From assembly GCA_027490575.1 (NCBI GenBank), contig JAIXXV010000002.1:1-38394 (forward strand): a stretch of 38,394 bases of DNA, read 5' to 3'. Positions 25,042 through 35,200 of this stretch are shown here, piece after piece (the first letter of the stretch is position 1; each line of letters begins with the position of its first letter). The notes beneath the pieces were generated by a model, which was not told where the DNA came from, did no database searches, and worked only from the letters and a program-made list of their open reading frames with translations. The translations under genes were made by a program, and so were the position numbers. This DNA is from a bacterium (GTDB taxonomy: Bacteria > Patescibacteriota > Minisyncoccia > Phycocordibacterales > CAIZLB01).

Positions 25042-25561
25042 AAACTACATCTGCAACAGCTCAAAATATGCATACGGCAAAGGTTATATAACCTTACCTT
25101 TACCTCTATTAGACATACCCGAAACAATCACAGTTGAGGGTCAAACTCTGTATAGAAAGAGCTCATTCCATGTGAGTCTGGTTTGTGTTAAGGATTTGGT
25201 GTCTGCAAATGCTGTGAATGGTAACGATGAAGTGATTGAGCAAAGTATTTTGGATTGTTTTTGTTCAGCGATAAAATCCATCGATATTTCTTTCTTGAAT
25301 TTTTCTGGTGAGCCCCGACTGGCTAAAGACGGAGAGAGGGTAACTGTTGTGGCACTTTGTGATGTTTCTGGTATGCAGGAGTTGGTCAAATACTTTACAC
25401 ATAACCTCAACATTCAACTTCCAGAACAACCTACTCATGTCACATTGTATACATTGCAACCAGATGCTGGTATAGGTTTAAACAGTCCAGAGGATATGAG
25501 GAGCAAATCTACACAAATAGAAGTTCCAGAATCAGTCCGAGTTTCTTTGGGGCTGGAGTAG
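25034..25561 (+). CDS. Candidate 2H phosphoesterase superfamily protein
   Basis: This 175-residue protein shows two H-x-S/T motifs flanked by hydrophobic residues: FHVSLV (45-50, His46/Ser48) and THVTLYT (134-140, His135/Thr137), 89 residues apart. That arrangement is the signature of the 2H superfamily (LigT/ThpR, CPDases), which act on 2'-5' or cyclic phosphate bonds in RNA and nucleotides. The intervening sequence has the alternating beta strands expected (RVTVVALCDV). The C-terminus after residue 145 is unusual. It overlaps the 4-TM gene by 8 nt and lies near tRNA-Gln, so an RNA-repair role is thinkable. The family call is mine from motifs only. Confidence 0.6.
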   Translation: MTKNYICNSSKYAYGKGYITLPLPLLDIPETITVEGQTLYRKSSFHVSLVCVKDLVSANAVNGNDEVIEQSILDCFCSAIKSIDISFLNFSGEPRLAKDGERVTVVALCDVSGMQELVKYFTHNLNIQLPEQPTHVTLYTLQPDAGIGLNSPEDMRSKSTQIEVPESVRVSLGLE

Positions 25562-25570
25562 GATTCATCC

Positions 25571-25591
25571 ACGCCCGATGAACCCGGGCGT
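25571..25591. terminator. GC-rich hairpin between convergent genes
   Basis: A perfect ACGCCCG/CGGGCGT stem with a 7-nt loop lies between the convergent 2H and HTH genes. It lacks a clear T run on either side, so terminator activity is uncertain. Confidence 0.4.
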
Positions 25592-25632
25592 AATTCAAAA
25601 TACTAAAACATTTTCGTGGGTGATCAGCAACT

Positions 25633-26190
25633 CTACCTCCTCCACTTAGCAATAATCCCTCTAACCGTTTTCAAAAATACTGAGCTCTCAGTTTCTTCAA
25701 CCACCAGGTCCTTAGGCTCTACTTTCTTCACGACAGAAGGGGAGTCCGTTTTCTTTTTCAAAGGACGCGCGAAAGCATGAACCCCAAACTGTTTTTTATA
25801 TTGAGCATTCTCTTTTTTGAGTAATGATATTTCTTGGCGAAGTTCTTTTATTTTATTTTTCAACAATACATCAGGTTGAGAATTTATTTTCTCATTAACA
25901 TTTTGCATTTGAGTATCAAAAACTTTTTCTAAACTCTTTGTAGATAAATTATTTTTTTCAATCTTATGATTCCAATCAGTAAGTGTTCCTAAATCTTTTA
26001 TATTAAAAACTTTTGCAAACTCTGATTGATTTTTTATTTTAACAATTTTTTTTAGTATAGGATCACTGAATCCATGCGACAAAAGTTGCTCATTGGTCAT
26101 GCCTCTGAAATATGCAGGCGTAGATTTCCAAAGTACATACATTTCAAATTCTTTTTCTTTGTAAACTTTCTTTTTGGCATTGTTTGGCAT
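25633..26190 (-). CDS. HTH-plus-coiled-coil protein, possibly phBC6A51-like
   Basis: This 185-residue basic protein has an N-terminal helical region (about 10-78) that reads like a helix-turn-helix: YVLWKSTPAYFRGMT, then FAKVFNIKDLGTLTDWNHKI. This resembles the phBC6A51/terminase-small-subunit style of HTH found in phages and CPR genomes; the assignment is tentative. A coiled coil follows (about 95-135, LRQEISLLKKENAQYKKQFG), then a basic low-complexity linker and a C-terminal IIAKWRR. No membrane helix. It may bind DNA as an oligomer. TATAAT (minus strand, 26202-26197) lies 6 nt before the ATG. It is divergent from the giant surface-protein gene, with 108 nt between starts, so it could regulate it. 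Confidence 0.62.
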   Translation of the reverse strand: MPNNAKKKVYKEKEFEMYVLWKSTPAYFRGMTNEQLLSHGFSDPILKKIVKIKNQSEFAKVFNIKDLGTLTDWNHKIEKNNLSTKSLEKVFDTQMQNVNEKINSQPDVLLKNKIKELRQEISLLKKENAQYKKQFGVHAFARPLKKKTDSPSVVKKVEPKDLVVEETESSVFLKTVRGIIAKWRR

Positions 26191-26196
26191 TTGATA

Positions 26197-26202
26197 ATTA
26201 TA
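26197..26202 (-). promoter_or_regulatory. -10 box for the HTH protein gene
   Basis: The minus strand reads TATAAT followed by exactly 6 nt and the ATG at 26190, the leaderless arrangement. Confidence 0.5.
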
Positions 26203-26279
26203 TTACACAAAAATTCTTAAAACAATCCACAGAAATCATTAAAAAATGCCTTTATGTAAGAACATAATCATTGCTTCTT

Positions 26280-26288
26280 TGGTATAAT
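26280..26288 (+). promoter_or_regulatory. Extended -10 for the giant surface protein gene
   Basis: TGgTATAAT lies 10 nt before the ATG at 26299, predicting a leader of only about 3 nt. No Shine-Dalgarno sequence is present. Confidence 0.55.
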
Positions 26289-26298
26289 TAACGTAGAC

Positions 26299-29200
26299 AT
26301 GAAACAAAAAAGTCTGCATTTCATAAACACATTTCTTCTTTCTCTAGTCATTATGACTTCAGTTTTTTTTGTTTATCCATTTAAAACATTTGCGGAAGAT
26401 GAAGTTGCGCCAACAACAACTGAATCTGTTTCTGCACCAGTTGAATCAATTGCACCAACAGAAACAGTTGTTGAAGTTACAACTCAAGAAACAACAAACA
26501 CTTCTAATAACACAACTTATACGTCAACTGAAACTACTACAACAAATTCTGAAAATAATAATGTTCAAGTTACAAACACAGGTTCAGGTAGTGAATCAAA
26601 TTCATCGACCGGCACAACGACTGATGACCAGTCAATAATTACAAACGAAAACTCTACTTCAACGTCTCCTACATCGGGCACATCAACTTCTACGCCGGAT
26701 ACATCAACTAGTACTACAGACAACTCAACGACAACTATTGCGATTGAAACAAATCCAACATCGACATCAAGTAGCACTGAATCAACTTCAACTTCAACTA
26801 CTGCAGACACGACATCAACATCTACGGACTCAGCATCAAATTTAAGCAATGATGAAACATCAACTGCTTCATCAACTCAATCTATAACTACTACTCAAAC
26901 AACAACTACTACTGATACAAATACTTCAACTTCAACAGAAATATTTTCAACTTCTACAAATGCTCTATCTCCAAATATTTCAGAAGCACTTGATGATGGT
27001 AAAAAAATTGTAACTATATCTTCACCTGAAGGATATGATCCTGCTACGATGATAAACATTCCTGTAAAGATTTCTATTCCAGAAATGTTCAAGGTTGGTC
27101 AAGAAGATCAGATACAAATAAAATGGCAGAACAATGAAAATCTAAATATGCAATTTGTTGCAACTGATGAAGATGGTGATGGTTACCTTGATCACGTTAG
27201 TTGGATAGTTCCACACCTTTCAACTCAAATATTCGAAATTATATTTGTATCTAGCGCACTAAGACTTGATGCTGATAAAAATATTATTGATGACGTTTAC
27301 AGTTTTATAAAAGATAGAGATCAAAATTATGTAAGTGTATCTAATGGACAATTTGTAAGAGTGACATTCGAACATCTCTTGGATAACACAAGAGATATTA
27401 CACTTTTTGCTCGACCTACAAATCCTGGTGAATCAGTAACTGTAGAAGCTTATACTCTAGATGGAACACTTGTTGGAACTTTCGCTACTATAAATGCAGA
27501 TGGAAGATATAGTCTAGTTTTAAATAATCTTGCAAACCCTTCAGCTGTATTTGACTTGAAGATAATGGGTAACCTAGACATAGACTATATTATTGACCCA
27601 AACGCTTTCTGGGTAGGTGGAACAGGAAACTGGTCAGATCCAACTAAGTGGTCATCAACATCAAACGGTGCTGGAGGAAGCTTCGGCGGTATACCTGATG
27701 CAACTACAGCAGTATTTATAGATGCGAGTTCAGGAAACGCATCATCAATCATTACTATAAATACAAATGCTACTGTAGGATCTATCACAGTAAACGGATA
27801 CACAGGAACAATAGTTCAATCAGCAAATCTAACAATCACAAATGCATCAGGACAATCAGGTAACTATGTGCAAAACTCAGCTGCAACATTCACAGCAACT
27901 AATCCTGGTACAAATACATTCTCAGCTACTGGAAACTTTGCTATCAATGCAGGAACATTCAGAAGATACACAGGTTTAGGAATCAGCTCTGACCCATTTG
28001 TAGTTTTCGATGTATACGGACTACAAGGTATGTCTACGAATCTTGGTAGTTCATATAAATTGAATAATGATATCTCTGCATCAGTTACAAGTGGGTGGAA
28101 TTCAGCTTCTGGTTTTAGACCAATAGGAAACTTAGCAACTCCTTTCACGGGAATATTTGATGGAAATAATTTTGCAATCAACGATTTGTTTATTGCTACA
28201 ACTTCAGCCAACTACGTTGGTCTTTTTGGTTACTCTACAAACCTTATAAAAGATGTATATCTAAACTCAGCGTCTATATCTGCTACAAGTACAAATGGTG
28301 CAGTAGGAAGTAATGGTGCAAATGGTACAAACGGAGCTGCAACTTCAAACGGTGCAAACGGAGGAGCGGGTACAGCAGGAGCTACACTATTTTTGGGAGG
28401 TATAGTTGGATACAACACTGGAATATTATCTAATGTAAGTGTAAGTGGAAGTGTTAATGGTACTGGTGGATCTGGTGGTGTAGGAGGAACTGGTGGAAAC
28501 GGTGGAAATATCACAACTGGTGCAAACACCGGTGGCTTAGGAGGATCTGCTGTAAGTAACGCTGCGGCGGTCGGAGGTTTAGCATATGTCGGAGGTATAG
28601 TTGGATATTCGCAACAAGGAAGTGTGACATCAGCTTCAAGTTCTGCGACAGTTATAGGTATTGGAGGTGCTGGAGGAGCAAGTGGTAATGCCGGTAATGG
28701 AGGAAATGGATCAACCGCAGGTGTTGGAACTGGTATAGGTGGAGCTGGAGGTTCAGCCGCAGTTGCTGGAGCTGGTAACATAGCGTACGTAGGTGGTGTA
28801 GTAGGGTGGTTACATACAGGTACTTTATCTTCTTCAAATGCGACAGGTGAAGTCACTGCAATAGGCGGAGCGGGAGGTAATGCTGGTACATCAGGTGCAG
28901 GAGGAAATGCAGGTACAGGCGCAGGTGGTGCAAACATAGGAGGTGTAGGTGGTGCAGGAGCATCAGGGGGTGCGGCGGCGGCTGCCTTTGCGGGAGGTTT
29001 GGCAGGGAACAACTCAGGTACAATTCAAGAAGGTAGTTTTGCAACAGGTAGAATAATAGCGATTGGAGGTACACCAGGTAATGGATCTGCTGGAAGCACT
29101 GGAGGTGCTTCAGCTGCTGGATCTACTGTAGCAGCCGCATCCGGTCTTACTGCAGTCGGAGGAGCTGGCGGTGCAGGTGCGGCGGCATATGCAGGCGGAC

Positions 29201-32200
29201 TAGTAGCACTAAATAACATATCCGGAGTAATAACTGGTACATCTACATTGATTTATGCAGCTGGAGAAGTTACAGCTACAGGTTCTTCAGGTAGAAACGG
29301 AACTGCTGGTGGTGCTGGAGGAAGTGCAGCTTTGACTACTTCTGGTACGGGAGGTGTGGGTGGATCGGGTGGTGCTGGAGGCGCAGGTGGTGCAGGGTAT
29401 GCTGGAGGATTGGTTGCATTAAATCAAGGTGTCATATCTGCAGTATCTTCATCTGTCGGAACTACCACTGTTATGGGTGGAGCAGGAGGAAACGGAGGTA
29501 CTGGTGGAGTGGGTGGTGCAAGAGGTTCTGCTGGTACTTCAGGTGTGGGAGGTGCATCTGGTAACGGAGGTTCAGCCGCAGTGCTTCCGTCATATGCCGG
29601 AGGTGTGGTTGGAAGCAATACAGGTATAGTAGAATGGGCATCTTCTACTAATGTTGTTATTGGTACAGCTGGAGCTGGAGGTGCTGGAGGAACTGGAGCT
29701 GCAGGTCAAACAGGTCTAGCTGGTATTGCTGGAGGAAATGGCGGTGCCGCGGGTGTACTATTTATAGGTGGTGTTGCCGGGAACAGTACATTTTCAATAA
29801 ATAACACTAATCACACATTGGGTGCTGTTATAGGAACAGCTGGAGCCGGCGGTGCCGCTGGTGTAGGAGGTGCAGGAGGTGCATGGGCTGGTGGTACTCA
29901 AGGTGCTTCTGGTGCCGCTGTAGTAGGAGGTATTGTGTATGCCGGTGGAGTTGTTGGACACAATAACGGTACTACAGTTTTTAATTCTTACTCAACTGGA
30001 CCTGTTACAGGAACAGCTGGAGTGGGAGGAGCCGGTGTACAAGGTGGTAATGGATACACATTTACAACAGGTGTAGCTGGAGTAGCAGGAGGTGTTGGTC
30101 TAACTGGGGGTATAGCATACGTAGGAGGTGTTGTTGGTTTTTTAAATAACGGTGAAATTCAAAATTCATATTCGACAGGAGTCATAACTTCATTCGGTGG
30201 AGCTGGGGGTGCAGGAGGAAACGGAGGTAATGGTGGGGCAGGTACTTCAAACACTGGCGGAGCTGGAGGTGCAGGAGGAAACGGTGGTACAGGAGGTATT
30301 GCATATTCAGGCGGTGTCACGGGTATTATTTTGATAGGTACTGTATCTGGTAGTTATAATACTGGGGATATCATTGCAACGGGTGGAAACGGAGGTGTCG
30401 CAGGAAATGGAGGTAATGGTGGTATTGGCGGAACAAACTTCGCTGGAGGTGTTGGAGCTGGTGCTGGAGTGGGAGGTGCGGCAGGAAACTCAGCTGCTGG
30501 AGGTGTTGCAGGGCAAAGTGCAGGAATTATCCAATCAAACTCATATTCAGCCGGCAATGTCACAGCACTTAGTGGCACAGCGCAGGCTGGAGGTGTCGGT
30601 GGAAATGGAGGTGCTTCTACAGGAACCTTTGTAGGCGCAGCAGCTGTGGGTGGATCGGGTGGTGCTGGAGGAGCAGGTGGCTCTCCTTTTGCCGGAGGAA
30701 TAGTAGGTAACAATACAAACTCTATAGTGGATTCTTATGCTAGTGGAAATATAGTTGCTACTGCATCTGCTGGAGGCAATGGCGGATCTGCAGGATTAGC
30801 TGGCAGTAATGCATCAGGTGGAGCTTCAAGTACAGGAGCGGCAGGTGCAAACGGTGGTGCGGGTGGCGCAGGTGCAATAGCACATGCTGGAGGTATAGCT
30901 GGTTTGAATGCAGCTTCTATAACAAATGTTTATGTCGCGTCAGGTTTTGCTACTTCTACAGGAGGAAACGGCGGTGCCGGTGCTGATGGTGGAAACGCTG
31001 GGGTTGGAGGTACGGGCGCTTTGGGTGCTGTTGGTGGAAACGGTGGTGCTGGCGCCAACGGTGCTATCGGATACGCAGGAGGACTTGTTGGTTTTAACTC
31101 TGCTGGAAATGTTAACAGTTCGTATTCAACAATGTCTGTGGTAGCAATTGGTGGTTCATCAGGAAATTCAGGAAATGGAGGAAATGGAGGCGCGGGAGCG
31201 GTCGGTGGAGCAGGAGGAGGAACAGCTGGTACTGGCGTAGGTGTAGGTGCTCCTGGCTATGCTGGCGGACTTATTGGTATGAACAGCGGATCAGTCAACG
31301 GTTCGTATTCGACGGGTGATGCAACCTCAATAGGTGGTGTCGGTGGTGCTAACGGTCGTGGTGGAAATGGAGGTAGTAGAGCAACTTCTGCCGGTGCTTC
31401 AGGAGGTGCCAGTGGTACAGTTGTTACAAACATTGGAGGTATAAGTTATGCTGGCGGGCTTATTGGATTTAATACAACAAACGGAAGTATAGCGGCATCG
31501 TATGCTACTGGTAACGCAAATGCTACAGGTGGTGCTGGTGCCAATGGGCCTAGTGGTGCTAATGGAGGAAGTACAGGCGGTTCCTTTACAGGAGGTTCAG
31601 GTGTTGCTGGTCAATCTGGAACAACAGGAGGTGTGGCTTCTGCTGGAGGTTTGGTTGGTTTGAATACTGGTACTGTATCTTCTAATTCTTATGCTGCAGG
31701 GAGCGCTTTTGCAATAGGAGGAACTGGAGGTGCCGGAGGAAATGGTGGTAATGCTGGTGCGTCAGGGCCAAACTTTGCAGGTGTTACTGGAGTTGCTGGA
31801 GGAAACGGTGGTAACGGTGGAGCTTCATATGCTGGAGGAATATTTGGTATTAATACATCAGTGGGTGTAACAATCACTATTGCTAATGCCACAGGAACAT
31901 TTTCTTCTATAGGAGGTATGGCTGGATCAGCTGGAAATGGTGGTAATGGAGGTAATGGTAGTACTACACCTGCTACTATTGGAGGAGTTGGAGGAGCAGG
32001 AGGAACTGGGGGGACCGGAGGACTGTCTGCAACCGGGGGTATAGCAGGTTTTAGTAGCGAGGGAACAATCAGAGACATCATATATACAATCACATCTATT
32101 ACTGCAACCGGAGGTACAGCGGGTGCTGGCGGTATTGGTGGAAATGCAGGTGCATCTGGAAATGTTTCTGGCGGATCTGCTGCAACTGGTGGTTCTGGAG

Positions 32201-35200
32201 GAACTGGTGGTGTAGGAGGCGCAATCAACCTAGGAGGAATTGTTGGTGACAATGCGGGTTTTATTGAGAATGTTATTGTAATTGGTAGTTTAAATGCTAC
32301 AGGGACAGTTGGTGCAGCGGGTAATATTGGAGGCTTGGGTGGAAACGGTTCTCTAGGTGTCAGTGGTCATACTGGAGGTACGGGTGGAGCAGGAGGAAAC
32401 GGAGGTAACGGTGGTTTGATATACATAGGTGGCATAGCTGGTACAAGCAATGGAAATATATCAAATTCAACTACAACAGGAGGTTCTATTATGGTTACAG
32501 GTGCAAGTGGTGCAAATGGAGGAGCAGGGTCTGCTGGAGGTGTGGGTGGTTCCGGAAGTGGAAGAAATGGGGTTGGTGGTGCTGGTGGAACAGGTGGTTC
32601 GATAGGTCTTGCTTTTGCTGGTGGAATAATCGGCCATTCGTCACTTGCTTCGACTTTGCTAGACAAAGTTTCTTCGACACAAAACATAACTGTCATTTCT
32701 GGAAATGCTGGAAATGGTGGTAACAGTGTAGATGGGGTAAATGGTGCTGCTGGTAGTGCAGGAGGTATAGGTGGTAACGGTGGAGCAGCTGCTTCAGCGG
32801 TTTCGGCTGGAGGAATTGTTGGATATATCGCAGGTTCAGGTTTTACAATCAATACTTCTTATGCAACAGGTAATGTTGTTGTTGTGGGGGGTAATGGTGG
32901 TAATGGTCAAGTTGGAGGTGTAGGTGCTAATGCTATTAGTGCTGTTGCTGGAGGTGCAGGAGGAAACGGAGGAGCAGGTGGAGCAGGTGGATTTGCATAT
33001 GGTGGAGGACTTGTAGGTTTTATAAATACAATTGCTTTGATTAGTGATTCTTATGCAACAGGTGAAGTTTCTGTGACTTCAGGAAATGGAGGAAATGCTG
33101 GAAACGGCGGAGCCGGTGGAACAGGAGGAGCTTCTCAAGTTGGAGGGGTAGGAGGTGTTGGTGGCGCTGGTGGATTAGGAGGTTCATTGTTCAGCGGAGG
33201 ATTGGTTGGACAAATAGCTTCAGGAAATATTTCAAATTCGTATTCAACAGGGGCTGTAGAAGGAATTTCTGGTAATGGTGGAAATAGTGGAAATGGTGGT
33301 AATGGAGGAAATGGTGGTTCAGGTTCAGTAGGTACTATAGGTACCGCGGGTACTGCTGGTGCTGCTGGAGGTATAAATTATACCGGCGGACTTGTTGGGT
33401 TTAATACATCACATATACTGCTTTCATATCATGTTTCTGGTACAGTAACTGCAATAAGTGGAAATGGTGGTAATGGTGGAGCGGGAGGAAACGGTGGAGC
33501 ATCTGGAAACGTAACTGGAGGTTCTGCAGTGGCGGGTGGAGCAGGTGCTGCTGGAGGTATAGGTGGCGCATTGTCTGCAGGAGGGTTAGTAGGATTGAGT
33601 GGTGCTACAGCCTTGTCATCATCTATAACTGATTCATATGCAACGACTGATGTTGTTGCAACATCAGGAAATGGAGGTAGTGGTGGTGTGGGAGGAAATG
33701 GAGGAAATGGATCAGCTGGAACAAACCACACAGGAGGAGTAGGTGGAGCGGGAGGTGCAGGTGGTTCAGGCGCAAACGTCTTTGCGGGATCGCTACAAAT
33801 AGGAGGATTAGTTGGTCAAAATACTTTAGGTACTATATCTGGTAGTTATTCAAGAACTGGCACGATTACTGCTATTGGCGGTAATGGAGGTATAGCGGCT
33901 CTCGGTGGTATAGGTGGCGTCGGAACTGGTACAGCTGTTCATGGAGTAGGAGGTGCTGGGGCTACTGGAGGTTCAGGAAGTACTATTTACGCGGGTGGAC
34001 TTGTAGGTTTTACGACAGGTGTCGTACAAAATACATCATACTCACAAACAACACTTATTGTAACAAGTGGATCTGGTGCTAATGGATCAAATGGAATAAG
34101 TGCTACAGCAAACAGCGGTGCAGCTGGAAGTGTTCCTGGAGGAGGAGGATCAGCGGGTCTAATATTTGTAGGCGGTCTTGCTGGATACACTACATCAAAT
34201 GTCATATCTTCTTATGCTAGTTACGATAGTGTTTCTGGAAAAGGAAATATTACTTTCACAAGTGGAACACCTGGAAATGGTGGTAATGCAGGTAACGGAG
34301 GATCTGGACTAGCTGCTGGTGGAGCAGGAGGTGCAGGCGCTGTAGCAACCCTAGGGTCAGGTGGTGCATCGTCACTAGTCTTTGTTGGAGGATTATCTGG
34401 TTTTGCTTCTGGTGTAATAACGTCATCTTATGCAATAAATATAAATATTTCTGGAAGTATAGGAGCTGGAGGTAATGGTGGCTCTGGAGGAAATGGAGGA
34501 AATGGTATTGGATCTTTCAATGGTGGTGTCGGTTCAGTAGGAGGAATTGGAGGCGCTGGCGGTACTGTATTATCTGGAGGTCTAGTTGGTGAGTATTTTC
34601 CAACCGCAGCTACTGCTGGTTCAATACAAGGCGGATCTTATTCAAATATAAACATAAATGTAGTTGCAGGTAATGGTGGTAACGGTGGAGCGGGAGGAAA
34701 CGGTGGAGCATCTGGCTCAGGTCAATCAACTGGAACTTCAGCTGTGGCTGGTGTGGGTGGAGCAGGTGGCGCGGGCGCAACTGCCTTTGCAGGAGGATTG
34801 GTTGGTCGTATAAACGGTACAACTCAGATAATTCAAATCGCAGACTCTTATGCAACCGGTAGTACAACTGCCACAGCAGGAAACGGTGGTAACGGCGGAG
34901 CTGGAGGAAACGGTGGTAATGGATCTACTGGAAGTGGTACTCATGCTGGAGCTACAGGAGGACTTGGTGGAGTAGCGGGAGTAGGTGGTGAATCTAACGC
35001 TGGTGGACTGCTAGGTCGTGGTGATATAACAACAGGTGCTTTAGACACGATATCTGTATATTCAACAGGTGCTGTAAATGCTATAGGTGGTAATGCTGGC
35101 ACTGCAGGTACTGGAGGAAATGGAGGTGCTTCTGCTACAGGTGCTGCGGGTAGTGCTGGTGGTGGAGGTGTAATTGCGGCAGTTGGAGGTGCTGCGTATG

